Positions 7,752 to 16,990 are shown, counted from the first letter of the stretch. The stretch: 40,392 bases of DNA from Myxococcota bacterium (GCA_025057315.1 JANWXW010000045.1:1-40392), one strand, 5' to 3'. Notes: generated by a model not told the origin, from the sequence alone. Program-made: numbers and translations.

Positions 7752-10100
7752 ATGACCCCTTTGCGGGACGGCCGGGCGATGCGCAGGGTGATGGTGGGGG
7801 GCGTATTGTGCCTAGTGGCAGCGGTGGTGTGGCTGCACCGGGAGGTGCTGCTCGGCGGCATGGTCTACCACATGGACGATGCCGCCGACGGCTACTATCC
7901 GAGCCGGGCGGCCATTTGGCGGGCGCTGTCGGCAGGCGAGCTGCCCACCTGGGAGCGCGGTGCCTGGAGTGGCTTTCCCCTGCTGGCCGTGCCTTACTAT
8001 GGGGCGGTCTATCCGCTGTCAGCCATCTTCTATGGGGTGGGGCTGGTGCGCGGCTTGGGCTGGAGCATCGCCCTGCACAGCGTGTTGTGTGCGTTCGGGA
8101 TGCTGCTGCTGCTGCGCCGCCGGGGTCTGGGGGCGGGGCCGGCGCTGCTGGGGGCGGCGGCCCTAGCCCTGTCTACCTTCATGGTCGAACGCATTCGCCA
8201 CATCATCTTTCCGCAGCTGGTTTGTTGGCTGCCCTGGGTGCTGTGCGCCGTGGAGGGGTACCTGCAGACCGGGCGGCGTCGGGAGCTGACGCTGCTGGCC
8301 GGGAGCCTGGGGCTGATGCTGCTGTGCGGGGCGCTGCCGCTGTTGCCATTTGCCGGCCTGGTGCTGAGCGCCTACGTGCTGCCACGGGTGGTGCGCGAGC
8401 GTCCGCGGGCGCTGCTGCCGCTATCGCTGGCTGCCCTGGTCGGCCTGCTTCTGTCCATGGCGCAGGTCGTGCCGACGTTGGCCCATTTGCCGCTGTCGCC
8501 ACGGCGGCTCGGGGTTAGCTACGAGTTCGCCTCCAGCTATGCCTGGCCCGACTACCGCTACCTCGTGCTGCTGGTAGCACCGGACTTCTTCGGCGGCGCC
8601 GAGCGGGGGCGGTGGCTGGGAGCCTACAACCACTGGGAACTGGCCGGGTGGTACGTGGGCATCCTGCCGGTGTTGCTCTCCCCCTTGGGGGTGCTGCGCC
8701 GGCGGCCCGAGCTGTATGCGCTGGCAGGGGTGGCGCTGCTGGCGGTGGCGCTGGCCTTTGGCGACGCCACACCTGTGCATCGGTGGTTCTTCCACCACGT
8801 GCCGGTGTACGGGGCCCTGCGCTGCCCGGCGCGGGCCCTGGTCATGTTCCTGGTCGCGGTGCCGATCCTGGCGGCCGAGGGGCTGCAGTGGTTGCTGCAG
8901 CGGCCGGAGCGGGGCCGGCATCTGGCGCGAGGGATGGCGATGGCCGGAGCGGGGTTGGCGCTGGGGGTGGCGCTGTATGTCTGGCTGCGCCGTCCGCTGC
9001 CCCAGCTGGGCCTGCTGGCAACGGCCATGCGGCATGCGCTGGGCCATGCTGCGCTGGTCCTGTGTGCCGGGCTGGCCGTGGGAGCGTGCATCTGGCAGGG
9101 GGTGCTGCCCCGGCGTTGGGGGGGGGTGGCTCTGGCAGCCCTGACCACAGTGGACCTGCTCGTTACAGGACGGGGCTACGTCCAGCCGCGGCCGGCTGAC
9201 TGGGCCCCGGGTACGGACCGGTTTGCCGCGGTGGAATGGCTGCTGGCGCAGCGGCCGCAAGAGCGGTTCGTGGTGGACCCGCAGGGTCCCTTCCGCCTGC
9301 ACAATGTGGGGATGACCTACGGGATGGAGGGGGTGGGCGGCTATGAGTCATTCAGCATTTGGCGCTACGTGCACCTATTGTACGTGCTTAATACCGGCCG
9401 GCCGTACCCGTATGCGAAGCTGCGCCACGACCCTGCAGCGGGCGAGGTGAGGCGGTTCGACTCGCCGCTGCTGGACCTGCTCAACGTGCGTTGGTACATC
9501 GGGCCCCGGCAGCCGGCGCCGGACTGGATCGAGCGGTTTCGCCCGCCGCCAGGGGCACCGCCGCGCGCGCGGCACGAGCCGCTGTGGGATCCGCTCCTGC
9601 GCGTCTACGAGAACCCCCACCCGCTGCCGCGGGCCTTCGTGGTCTACGAGGCGCTGGTGGAGCCGGATGAGGAGCGGCAGGTGCAGGCGCTGGCCCAGCT
9701 GGACCCGCGGCGCACCGTGCTCTTGCCCGAGGCCCCGGTGCCGCCGCCAGCAGGTCCGCGGCCGCTGACACCGGCGCGGCTGACCCACCTGGGGCGCGAT
9801 CGCCTGCGCATTGAGGCCGAAGCGGAAGCCGACGGGGTGCTGGTGGTGAGCGAACCCCACTATCCGGGCTGGCAGGTGACGGTGGACGGGAGGCCAGCCC
9901 CGCTGTTGCGGGGCAACTACGCCCTGCGTGCCGTGGCCCTGCCGGCGGGGCGCCATGTCGTCGAGATGCGTCTGGTCAGCTGGCCGGCACGCGCGGGGCT
10001 CCTGCTCTCTGGGCTGGGGCTGCTGTTGCTGCTGCCGCTAGGGCTGGCCGGCCGGGGGGGGCCGAGGGGACAAAAGGGAGGCCCCTGCGGCTGCCGATGA
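7752..10100 (+). CDS. YfhO-family multispanning membrane protein (GT-C-like glycosyltransferase fold)
   Basis: 782 residues. It has about a dozen hydrophobic helices, an acidic first loop after helix 1 (YHMDDAADGYYPSRA) as in GT-C glycosyltransferases, and a C-terminal extracytoplasmic domain. That domain ends with the typical YfhO motif: HYPGWQVTVDGRPAPLLRGN, then ALRAVALPAGRHVVEMR and a last membrane helix. YfhO of Gram-positive bacteria glycosylates lipoteichoic acid using undecaprenyl-phosphate sugars. Here the substrate is unknown, probably an envelope glycan. The ATG at 7752 fits the putative promoter; ATG 7779 (MRRVMVGG) is an alternative. It is divergent from the hem cluster and 55 bases upstream of an HD-GYP gene on the same strand. 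Confidence 0.85.
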   Translation: MTPLRDGRAMRRVMVGGVLCLVAAVVWLHREVLLGGMVYHMDDAADGYYPSRAAIWRALSAGELPTWERGAWSGFPLLAVPYYGAVYPLSAIFYGVGLVRGLGWSIALHSVLCAFGMLLLLRRRGLGAGPALLGAAALALSTFMVERIRHIIFPQLVCWLPWVLCAVEGYLQTGRRRELTLLAGSLGLMLLCGALPLLPFAGLVLSAYVLPRVVRERPRALLPLSLAALVGLLLSMAQVVPTLAHLPLSPRRLGVSYEFASSYAWPDYRYLVLLVAPDFFGGAERGRWLGAYNHWELAGWYVGILPVLLSPLGVLRRRPELYALAGVALLAVALAFGDATPVHRWFFHHVPVYGALRCPARALVMFLVAVPILAAEGLQWLLQRPERGRHLARGMAMAGAGLALGVALYVWLRRPLPQLGLLATAMRHALGHAALVLCAGLAVGACIWQGVLPRRWGGVALAALTTVDLLVTGRGYVQPRPADWAPGTDRFAAVEWLLAQRPQERFVVDPQGPFRLHNVGMTYGMEGVGGYESFSIWRYVHLLYVLNTGRPYPYAKLRHDPAAGEVRRFDSPLLDLLNVRWYIGPRQPAPDWIERFRPPPGAPPRARHEPLWDPLLRVYENPHPLPRAFVVYEALVEPDEERQVQALAQLDPRRTVLLPEAPVPPPAGPRPLTPARLTHLGRDRLRIEAEAEADGVLVVSEPHYPGWQVTVDGRPAPLLRGNYALRAVALPAGRHVVEMRLVSWPARAGLLLSGLGLLLLLPLGLAGRGGPRGQKGGPCGCR

Positions 10101-10113
10101 GCTTGCCGCCGTC

Positions 10114-10141
10114 TTGCGGGGCGTATGGCTGCGTCTAGGTT
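10114..10141 (+). promoter_or_regulatory. Weak candidate promoter (TTGCGG-N16-TAGGTT) before the GAF-HD-GYP gene
   Basis: The -35 TTGCGG and -10 TAGGTT are 16 bases apart, and the -10 ends 14 bases before the ATG, predicting a leader of about seven bases. The gene could also be read through from the YfhO-type gene upstream. Confidence 0.3.
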
Positions 10142-10155
10142 GTGGGTGTTGACCC

Positions 10156-11664
10156 ATGTACGAGCTAGAGCGGCGCGTCGGTAAGCTGACCTCTCTGCTG
10201 GAAGTGGCGCGGGCCCTGACAGCCGAACGGGACCTGGACCGGCTGCTCGAGATCGTCATTGCCGAGGCAGCGCGAATTGTCGACGCAGAGCGGTGCACGC
10301 TGTACCTGGTCGACCGCAACGCGGGGCAGCTCTGGTCCAAGATCGCGCAGGGCCCCGGGGGCGAGGTTCGCGTGCCGCTGGGGGTGGGGGTGGCCGGCTA
10401 TGTCGCTCGTGTTGGTCAGTTGGTCAACCTGTCGAACCCCAGTTCCGACCCGCGCTTTGATCGCAACATGGACCGGGGGGGTGGACCGGAACCCAGGTCG
10501 CTGCTGTGCGTGCCGATGAAGAGCCCGCGCGGGGAGGTGATTGGGGTGATCGTCGCGGTGAACAAGCGCGCCGGTGCCTTCGATGCCCAGGATGAGGAGC
10601 TGCTGGAGGTGCTGGCAGGGCAGGTGGCGGTGGCGACGGAAAATGCCCATCTGTACGGGGAGATCGAGCGGCTGTTTGATGGGTTTGTGCGCGCCGCCGT
10701 GGTGGCCATCGAGTCGCGCGATCCATCCACCGCAGGACACTCCCAGCGGGTTGCGGATTTGACGCTGGCGCTGATGGACGCGGTGGAGCAGGGGGCGCGG
10801 GGGCCGTGGGCTGGGCGCGTCTTTACGGCCGATGAGCGCATCAGCCTGCGCTATGCGGCGCTGCTGCACGACTTCGGCAAGGTAGGGGTGCGTGAGCAGG
10901 TGCTGACCAAGGCGAACAAGCTCTTTCCGTGGGAGATGGAGGTGCTGGAACTGCGCTTCCAGTATGCCAAAAAGAGCCTGGAAGCCGAGTCGCTCAAGCG
11001 CCGAATTCACCTGCTGCGCACCGGCGCCGGCCAGTCGGCCATCGAGCGAGAGGAGAGCGCCTGCCAGGCGCAGCTGCAGGAACTAGACGCGATGTTTGAC
11101 TTCGTGCGCAGCTGCAACCGGCCGGCCGTGCTGTCTGGGGGTGGGTTCGAGCGGTTGCGCGAGGTGCGGCGTCGTTTCTATCGCGGGCCCGATGGCAAGG
11201 AGCAGCCCCTGCTGAGCGATGCGGAGGTCGAGCGCCTATCGATTCAACGCGGATCGCTGTCACCCGACGAGCTGCGCGAGATCCAAAGCCATGTCTCTCA
11301 CACGGTCCGGTTTCTAAACCAAATTCCCTGGACCTCCCAGCTGCGGCGGGTGCCCGATATTGCGGCCGGACACCATGAGCGCCTGGATGGCAGCGGCTAC
11401 CCGCTCGGGCTTCTGGCGCCTCAGATCGGCATTGAAGCGCGCATGATGGCCATTGCCGATGTATACGATGCCCTGACCGCGGCCGATCGTCCCTACAAGA
11501 AGGCCGTCCCGCACGACAGCGCGTTGCGCATCTTGCAGACAGAGGTGGATGGGGGACGGATGGATGCCGAACTGTTTCGGCTGTTTGTCGAGGCGGAGGT
11601 GCCGATCAGGGTGCTGGGTCGCGAGGTGCTGCTCCAGGGCAGAAATTCCTGGCCGCTCAAGTAG
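10156..11664 (+). CDS. GAF-HD-GYP protein with an enlarged catalytic domain
   Basis: 502 residues. A short N-terminal helix is followed by a GAF domain (about 15-165) and an HD-GYP domain. Visible metal and catalytic residues are His195 (TAGHSQRV), the HD pair 238-239 (LLHDFGKVGVRE), a later His in SPDELREIQSHVSHT, HHE at 406-408 and GSGYP at 412-416. The HD and HHE motifs are about 167 residues apart, against about 52 in the HD-GYP protein at 1843-3408. The extra stretch is helical, charged and probably coiled-coil. Likely role: c-di-GMP hydrolysis controlled by a GAF ligand. There is no receiver domain, so input is not phosphotransfer. The start ATG has no clear Shine-Dalgarno sequence. The 3' end overlaps the convergent methyltransferase gene by eight bases. 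Confidence 0.92.
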   Translation: MYELERRVGKLTSLLEVARALTAERDLDRLLEIVIAEAARIVDAERCTLYLVDRNAGQLWSKIAQGPGGEVRVPLGVGVAGYVARVGQLVNLSNPSSDPRFDRNMDRGGGPEPRSLLCVPMKSPRGEVIGVIVAVNKRAGAFDAQDEELLEVLAGQVAVATENAHLYGEIERLFDGFVRAAVVAIESRDPSTAGHSQRVADLTLALMDAVEQGARGPWAGRVFTADERISLRYAALLHDFGKVGVREQVLTKANKLFPWEMEVLELRFQYAKKSLEAESLKRRIHLLRTGAGQSAIEREESACQAQLQELDAMFDFVRSCNRPAVLSGGGFERLREVRRRFYRGPDGKEQPLLSDAEVERLSIQRGSLSPDELREIQSHVSHTVRFLNQIPWTSQLRRVPDIAAGHHERLDGSGYPLGLLAPQIGIEARMMAIADVYDALTAADRPYKKAVPHDSALRILQTEVDGGRMDAELFRLFVEAEVPIRVLGREVLLQGRNSWPLK

Positions 11665-12544
11665 TTCGCTCCAGCAAGGCCACAAAGCGCAGATAGCACG
11701 AGGGGTGCACTGCGGTGGCGTTGCGCACAAAGTAGAGGCTCATGCGCAGCGGCCCCAGCTGATCTCGGAGCCGAGACGACAGGTGGGACACGTCGTAGTG
11801 GCGCCCATGGCGACAGCCCCAGCCGCGGGCGCAGGCCAGCACCGCGTCGTCATCAAAGCTGCGGCCGCCATCGCGGAGCAGAACCGGGTCGGTTAGGATC
11901 GTATACTGCGTGCTCAGATAGAGGGGGAGGATGCACAGACGCCCACCCGGCCGCAGCACGCGCGCTGCCTCGTGGAGGAAGCGCATGTCGACGTCGCCCT
12001 CGAAGTGCTCGAACGAGCAGTGCAGCGCCATCTTGGTGACAAAGCCGGCCGGCAAGGGCAGGTTTGCCGCATCGCCCCCAATGCGGTTGCCATGAACCCC
12101 GGCGGCGAAGGCGACGTCGTGGCGGTAGGCTGTGCAGCCGTACAGCTCCGCATAGATGTCTGCCGCAGGCGAATGACCGCTGGCCACATCCAGAAACACG
12201 TCGTTCGGGCCGAGGTCCAGCAGGCAGGCAGCCAAGTGGTGTTCGAGTGCCTTTTCGTAGAAGCCGCGAAGGACCCCACTGCCGTAGTAGAAGGGAAAGC
12301 GGTGGTAGCGAGCCCGGCGCAGGTAAGAGTAGTAGTCAGCCAGATTGATGCTCAGTTCGCTGACAGAAAACCCAGCGGCGCGCAGCGGCTCAATGAGCTC
12401 CTCGCCGCTGGCCACGACCCAGCCAGTCTGCCTGGGCTCGCGCACCTGGGCCAGGTGGTACTCCCACATTAGGTGGGTGCGCACCAGGGCCTCGAGCCGC
12501 TCTGCGATCCTGACCAGCAGGAACAGCCCCGGTGGACGCTTCAC
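11657..12544 (-). CDS. Class I SAM-dependent methyltransferase
   Basis: 295 residues from GTG 12544, which overlaps the kinase stop by four bases (GTGA). The open frame extends further upstream, but that part is out of frame within the kinase and looks non-coding. The Rossmann-type core has motif I as FLDVASGHSPAADIYAELYG, a DAANLPLPAGF segment for the acidic/base-contacting motif, and EAARVLRPGGRLCILPLYLS, typical of small-molecule methyltransferases. The N-terminal 100 residues (VASGEELIEPLRAAGFSVSE, then a Tyr/Arg-rich YYSYLRRARYHRFPFYYG) are unusual and may bind the substrate. Substrate unknown. Translational coupling to a Ser/Thr kinase is not a common arrangement. Confidence 0.85.
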   Translation of the reverse strand: MKRPPGLFLLVRIAERLEALVRTHLMWEYHLAQVREPRQTGWVVASGEELIEPLRAAGFSVSELSINLADYYSYLRRARYHRFPFYYGSGVLRGFYEKALEHHLAACLLDLGPNDVFLDVASGHSPAADIYAELYGCTAYRHDVAFAAGVHGNRIGGDAANLPLPAGFVTKMALHCSFEHFEGDVDMRFLHEAARVLRPGGRLCILPLYLSTQYTILTDPVLLRDGGRSFDDDAVLACARGWGCRHGRHYDVSHLSSRLRDQLGPLRMSLYFVRNATAVHPSCYLRFVALLERTT

Positions 12545-14298
12545 CCCACCAGCCCTCTGAGCCACTCCGCGAGGGCGCTGCTGGAGGGGGTGGTTCCAGT
12601 CCGCACCAGCACCTCCTCCAGCGCAGCGCCGAGCGCGCGGCAGTCCGGGTAGCGATCCTGGGGGGCGTAGGCCAGCGCGCGCCACAGGATCGCATCCAAT
12701 TCGCGGGGCAGGTCGGGCCGCCGCTGCGACAGGGGGGGAAGATGCGGCCAGCCCGCCAGCCCCAGGGCCAACATCCGGCCCAGCTCCAGGTTGATGAGCT
12801 CGCCGGCACACAGTTCGTACAGCACGGCGCCCATGCCAAAGACGTCCACGCGGCGGTCCACTGGCTGGCCGCTGCGCTGCTCGGGCGCCATGTAGGCCAG
12901 CGTGCCCTTGACCTGTCCGGGGATGGTGAGGTGGGCCTGCTGGTCGGCTTTGGCAATGCCGAAGTCGGCGACCTTGACCGCGCCGTTGTGGCCGATAAGG
13001 ATGTTGGACGGCTTGACGTCGCGGTGGATGAGGCCGAGAGGGCGGCCATCGCCATCGGTTGCCTCGTGGGCGGCGTGCAGGCCTTCGCAAGCCATCATGC
13101 CGATGGTCAGGGCTTGCCGCAGGGGGATCGTCTGGCCGAGGGCGCGGAGCTGTTCGATCAGAGCCGAGGCATCCAGCCCCTCCACATACTCCATAGCGAT
13201 GAAATAGGTCTGCTGCTCCCGGCCCAGGTCATAAATCTGCACGACGTTCGGATGGGAGATCTTGGCTTGTAGGCGTGCCTCATCGAGAAAGTGCTCCAGC
13301 ACAGCGGTGCTGGCAAAATTGGGCCGAAGCACCTTGAGCGCTACGGTCTTTTCGAACCGGGCCTCGCCGACGGCCTGGGCGAGGAACACCTCGGACATCC
13401 CGCCTGCTCCCAGCGGCCGGACGAGTCGGTACTTTCCAGCAATGAGGCCGCCCGGGGCCGTACCGGCGTGGGGCAGGGTCGGGCTGATGGCTAGATCCGT
13501 CGGGCGAGGAGGAGAGGGAGGAGACCGCCGGCCAGACCGCAGCAGCCAGGCAGCCACCAGCAGCCCCAGTCCGGCTGCTGCCCCACCAGCCAGGCGCAGA
13601 CCCCCGTCATGGCCGCGCGGAATGGTCAGGATCGCGGTCACCGGACGTATGGACCCGGGAGGGCGCAGCAGCTCGAACTCCAACACCCTCCTGTGCGAGC
13701 CGGCTCGGCCCAGCACCAGCGGTGCGCTCATCCCTATGATCTTAGCCCCCACCTGCAGCGCTCCGAGACGCTCGGCCGCCCGTTGCGCATCCACGCGCAG
13801 CGTCACCGCCAGCAGGCCCGTCACCTCGTCTTTGCGATACAGGGGGTCCACCAGGACGGACACCGTCACCAGAAAGTCATTGCCGGCGGGAGACAGCACG
13901 CTGCCTGGCACCCCCCCGGTGGGTGCAGGTGGCCCATCAGGGGGCTGGCGGAGCAAGGACAGCGGGCTGCCCCCCCGGGGCACTTGGAACAGCTCCATGG
14001 TCTCGTCTGGACGCGGCACCAGGGTGAAGTCGCGGGCCACCATATCGGCGACGGTGCGCTGGTCGGTGGCCACGGCCGACCGGAGCGTCTGAGACAGTGC
14101 CAGGCCAGCCGCTCGCCCCTCGGCGGCCTGAAACGCCGCGCTGAGGTCGCGCGCCAAATCGGCCAGCACGCGCCGTGCCTCGACCTCTGCCCGCCGCTCC
14201 TCTTGGGCCATCTGGTGGTGGCCGAGCAGAAACAGGCCGGTGCCCAGCGTCAGCGTGGCGCCAAGCACCAGAGCGCTAAGGAGCAGTCCGCGCCCCAC
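12541..14298 (-). CDS. Transmembrane Ser/Thr protein kinase with N-terminal extracytoplasmic sensor
   Basis: 585 residues from GTG 14298, chosen because GGAGGG lies eight bases upstream; the first helix then starts at residue 4. Order: TM1 (4-25), an extracytoplasmic region (about 26-235) resembling Cache-type sensors, TM2 (237-253), a Ser/Pro linker, and a C-terminal Hanks-type kinase domain from about 290. The kinase has GAGGMSEV (297-304), Lys322 (VALKVL), HRDVKPSN with Asp427, DFG at 445-447 and YMAPEQ, so it should be active. Most bacterial kinases of this type have the kinase first and the TM afterwards; here the layout resembles a sensor histidine kinase. It overlaps the upstream cupredoxin gene by 23 bases and the downstream methyltransferase by four. 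Confidence 0.93.
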   Translation of the reverse strand: MGRGLLLSALVLGATLTLGTGLFLLGHHQMAQEERRAEVEARRVLADLARDLSAAFQAAEGRAAGLALSQTLRSAVATDQRTVADMVARDFTLVPRPDETMELFQVPRGGSPLSLLRQPPDGPPAPTGGVPGSVLSPAGNDFLVTVSVLVDPLYRKDEVTGLLAVTLRVDAQRAAERLGALQVGAKIIGMSAPLVLGRAGSHRRVLEFELLRPPGSIRPVTAILTIPRGHDGGLRLAGGAAAGLGLLVAAWLLRSGRRSPPSPPRPTDLAISPTLPHAGTAPGGLIAGKYRLVRPLGAGGMSEVFLAQAVGEARFEKTVALKVLRPNFASTAVLEHFLDEARLQAKISHPNVVQIYDLGREQQTYFIAMEYVEGLDASALIEQLRALGQTIPLRQALTIGMMACEGLHAAHEATDGDGRPLGLIHRDVKPSNILIGHNGAVKVADFGIAKADQQAHLTIPGQVKGTLAYMAPEQRSGQPVDRRVDVFGMGAVLYELCAGELINLELGRMLALGLAGWPHLPPLSQRRPDLPRELDAILWRALAYAPQDRYPDCRALGAALEEVLVRTGTTPSSSALAEWLRGLVG

Positions 14299-15169
14299 GG
14301 GGTCTGCCCTCCTTGTCTGGCGGCAGCGTCGGAGCCACGGTGGCCTCAACAGGGACCTGCACCCGGTTGGGTCCCGGCGCCAGCACCACCTGCTGCTGCA
14401 CCATCTCGGCTGCCCGCTCGTGCCACAGGCGCAGCCGGTAGGCCCCGGGCGAAAGGTTGCGGAAGCCAAACCGGCCGGTGCTGTCCGCTAGGGCAGCATA
14501 CGGCTCTTCGTGTACAATTAGATAAGCGCTCATCGTTGCATGCAGGTTGCACAGCACGTGCACGACGCCGGGCTGGTCAAAGGTGACATCCCGCGACTCG
14601 TTCTGCTTGAAGACCCCCAGATCGAAGCGTTTCGCCGGTGAGAGAGAAAAGACATTGTGATAGACCGGGTCCCGGTTGGGAAACGACACGATCGAGCCCA
14701 CGGGCAGCGCCAGCAGCGATGGCACAAACGCGCGCTCGCGCTGCTCCAGCTGTGCTCGCCGAGGCCGTGGCGGTCGTGTCCGCCCCTGCAGGGGACTTAG
14801 CAGCGCCACAGCGCGCCCACCCGTGCTCGCATAGGGTCCATTGAGAACAATACTTCCCAATATAAACGCCCGCCCAGGACTCGTTTGCTCCGCTGCCCCT
14901 GCAGACACTTCCTCGGCAGACGGCTCCTTGCCGCTCGGCGCGGGCAGGCCACGAGGCGGTGCAGCAACATTTGGCTCCTCTGCACGCTGCGGTCCGCCCC
15001 ATTCCAGCGCGGCCCGGCGCTGCGCTTCCTCTACGGCGGCCAGGCGGGCCTCTAGCCGCTCCATGCGCTCGTTCAGCTGCTGCAGCTGCGGCTCAGGACG
15101 CAGGGCACAGCCCCATCCCCCCACAGCGCACAGAAGGCCGACCCTGGCCAGCAGAATCCGGGAGCACAT
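14276..15169 (-). CDS. Cupredoxin-domain envelope protein with coiled coil, probable lipoprotein
   Basis: 297 residues. The N-terminal signal sequence MCSRILLARVGLLCAVGGWG is followed by Cys21, a probable but non-canonical lipobox. A Leu/Glu-rich coiled coil spans residues 27-55, then a Pro/Ala-rich linker. The core (about 100-220) is a cupredoxin-like domain with plausible type-1 copper ligands His171 (PVYHNVFSLS), Cys207, His210 and Met213 (VLCNLHATMSAY). A small beta-sandwich (about 222-275) follows, like the carboxypeptidase regulatory/CNA-B type (FGFRNLSPGAYRLRLWH). Similar proteins are often labelled methylamine utilization protein, but no other such gene is here. It likely binds copper outside the membrane. 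The gene overlaps the kinase gene by 23 bases, so they should be made together. The start has no Shine-Dalgarno sequence. Confidence 0.85.
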   Translation of the reverse strand: MCSRILLARVGLLCAVGGWGCALRPEPQLQQLNERMERLEARLAAVEEAQRRAALEWGGPQRAEEPNVAAPPRGLPAPSGKEPSAEEVSAGAAEQTSPGRAFILGSIVLNGPYASTGGRAVALLSPLQGRTRPPRPRRAQLEQRERAFVPSLLALPVGSIVSFPNRDPVYHNVFSLSPAKRFDLGVFKQNESRDVTFDQPGVVHVLCNLHATMSAYLIVHEEPYAALADSTGRFGFRNLSPGAYRLRLWHERAAEMVQQQVVLAPGPNRVQVPVEATVAPTLPPDKEGRPRGARTAP

Positions 15170-15214
15170 GCGCTAAGCTTATCAGATGAGCAGCAAGGCA
15201 CGCATGCCGTCCTG

Positions 15215-16516
15215 CTATCCCGGGCTGAAGCTGATGGGATACCGCGCTGTCACCACGCCACGCGGCGGTGGAAAGCGCCACTGCAAGGCTTTGCGGCGCA
15301 TGCACTCGCTGGCCCGCTGGAGGTTGGGGGAGGCGCGCTCCACGACAACGCCCAGGGGCGAACCGTCCGCGCTGATCGAGAAGACCAGCACGACCTCGCC
15401 ATAGGGGTTGGGCTCCTGCGCGCAGCACTCGTCCAGCTCGGCACCGTGCGCATCCACCGTCTGTTGCACCACGCGCGGGTCCATGGCCGAGGGCGGAGCA
15501 TCCTCTGCACTGCCACGGAGCTTGGCCGGTCCCGCACTGGGCGGCACCGACACGTTCACCTCCACGTCGAATGCGCCGTCGTTGTCACTGACCTTGAGGT
15601 CGTTGACTCCAAGAAGAAGATAGCCGGCACTGTCGGCGACCCACTCCTTCCGCTCGCCGATGACCAGAGCCCTGGTGCCAAGTTGGGCAATAAGCGCCAC
15701 ATGGTTGCACTCGGAACAGCCGCGGAAGCCAGGCTGATTGTACTGGATCTTTTCCAAGATGGTCGGGATGCCAGCGGGGCCGGCAACACGCTGGGGGTAC
15801 TTGCGGGCATTGGGACGAACCTGCCCGCGGGCGGTAATCCGCACCAGCTCGCCTTCGGCCACCGGGATCAGCGGGCAAGTGGGATCCTCCGCTGCGGCCC
15901 GCCTTGCCAGGTCCGCCATCTGCTCGGTGGCTGGCACGCGGAAGCGGTAGTGACGCGGGGGAGCATCCGCCGCCACCCGTTCGATGCGGTAGGTTAGCTC
16001 CGCGCCCCCCAGGGAGAGACGATGCTCGCCAGGGCGCAGCAAGTCCTGCGGGCGCAGTCGGGCCCGCCCCAGCACCCGCTCGGATCCGGGGGCGATGTAG
16101 TCCTGAAGCTGGACCCGGACGGCGCCCCTTGTGTGGCGAATCTGCGCCGCATCCAGCAGGACCGCGTAGTCCCAGCGCGGCTCCAGCGATCCGGGGACCG
16201 GATAGGTGCGAATGATCCGGTCGCCCAGCTCGATGCGCACCAGCGGATCGACCCCAGGCCGATGCGCCATCCGATCGGGCTGGGCGCCACCACAAGCATC
16301 GGCCATGGGGCGCAGGCCTGGCAGCGACAGGCAGGCCAGATCCGACAGAGGCGTCGTCGAGCGGGGAGCTCCCGAGGGGGAGAGATGGCGGCTGTCGAGC
16401 CTGGCCCCGACGATCGTCAGGCGAACGTGCTCTGCCTGCACGACAGAAGGAGGGAAGGCTCCCACCACGCTCACAAAAAAGGAAAAGGCGAGGGAAAGGG
16501 CGGCAGCAGATCGCAT
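15215..16516 (-). CDS. Secreted three-module protein: C2-like, LecA-like and AgmX-type C-terminal domains
   Basis: 433 residues from ATG 16516 (AGGA upstream), with a signal peptide MRSAAALSLAFSFFVSVVGA. Longer upstream sequence in frame looks non-coding. Residues about 85-180 look like a C2/beta-sandwich (DPLVRIELGDRIIRTYPVPG, GSERVLGRARLRPQDLL). Residues about 220-325 resemble PA-IL/LecA-type lectin folds (VRITARGQVRPNAR, LGTRALVIGERKEWVADSAG, LLGVNDLKVSDNDGAFDVEV). Residues about 345-433 match the TonB-C-like AgmX/PglI C-terminal domain (GEVVLVFSISADGSPLGVVV, CMRRKALQWRFPPP). An extracytoplasmic role in the envelope, perhaps glycan contact, is likely. It is the first gene of a unit continuing into the cupredoxin gene 45 bases downstream. 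Confidence 0.75.
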   Translation of the reverse strand: MRSAAALSLAFSFFVSVVGAFPPSVVQAEHVRLTIVGARLDSRHLSPSGAPRSTTPLSDLACLSLPGLRPMADACGGAQPDRMAHRPGVDPLVRIELGDRIIRTYPVPGSLEPRWDYAVLLDAAQIRHTRGAVRVQLQDYIAPGSERVLGRARLRPQDLLRPGEHRLSLGGAELTYRIERVAADAPPRHYRFRVPATEQMADLARRAAAEDPTCPLIPVAEGELVRITARGQVRPNARKYPQRVAGPAGIPTILEKIQYNQPGFRGCSECNHVALIAQLGTRALVIGERKEWVADSAGYLLLGVNDLKVSDNDGAFDVEVNVSVPPSAGPAKLRGSAEDAPPSAMDPRVVQQTVDAHGAELDECCAQEPNPYGEVVLVFSISADGSPLGVVVERASPNLQRASECMRRKALQWRFPPPRGVVTARYPISFSPG

Positions 16517-16544
16517 GATTCCTGACAAAAATCCAAACCGTAAT

Positions 16545-16553
16545 CTTATAGCA
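16545..16553 (-). promoter_or_regulatory. Extended -10 promoter element for the 16516-11657 gene unit
   Basis: TGCTATAAG on the minus strand matches an extended -10 (TGnTATAAT with one change) in an unusually AT-rich patch. It gives a leader of roughly 20 bases that contains the AGGA ribosome site. No -35 is apparent, as expected for this promoter class. Confidence 0.45.
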
Positions 16554-16965
16554 TCAATAGAACTTGGTTGCGTTGGTTGCGAAGGGACCACGCTCCCCTG
16601 CCGGACCGGGCTTCGCGCCCACCGACCCTCATCGATGTGCAGACCAGCCGGGCCAGGGAGGCAACGACAGGTCACGCCCCGCGACAAGAGGGTGGCCCTC
16701 GAGGCACGGGATGCCCTGGGTGCTGCGGTGGAACTGCTCGCCACAATTCCCCAGAGGATCCAACCCCTTGTTGCTCCCTAGGCTGGGGGAGGCCGTTCGG
16801 TCGGTCTCTTCGGCTTCTTGGAATGCTCCGCTGAAACACGCTGCGGCTGAGCCCAGCGGCTCGCTGTTTGCATGCTGCGTGGAACACGTCCTGGCCACGA
16901 CGCAATGCCATGGCAGACACAAACACAGACGGAAGGCAGGATGTCTTCCGCAGACCCAGCCGATG
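16554..16965. other. Gene-free spacer upstream of the LecA/AgmX-type gene
   Basis: About 410 bases. Open frames here have no recognisable domain, no ribosome site and irregular composition. A Leu/Val-rich mobile element remnant was looked for and not found. Confidence 0.45.
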
Positions 16966-16978
16966 GCCCCGGAGGGGC
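16966..16978 (-). terminator. GC stem-loop 12 bases after the stop of the secreted-protein gene
   Basis: GCCCC-TCC-GGGGC on the minus strand, just downstream of the stop at 16991. It lacks a U-tract, so terminator function is uncertain. Confidence 0.3.
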
Positions 16979-16990
16979 GCTGCACGGAGG

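Noticed and set aside
14276..15169. Methylamine utilization function for the cupredoxin protein
   Set aside because: Only the copper-site pattern is shared; no amine dehydrogenase genes are near.
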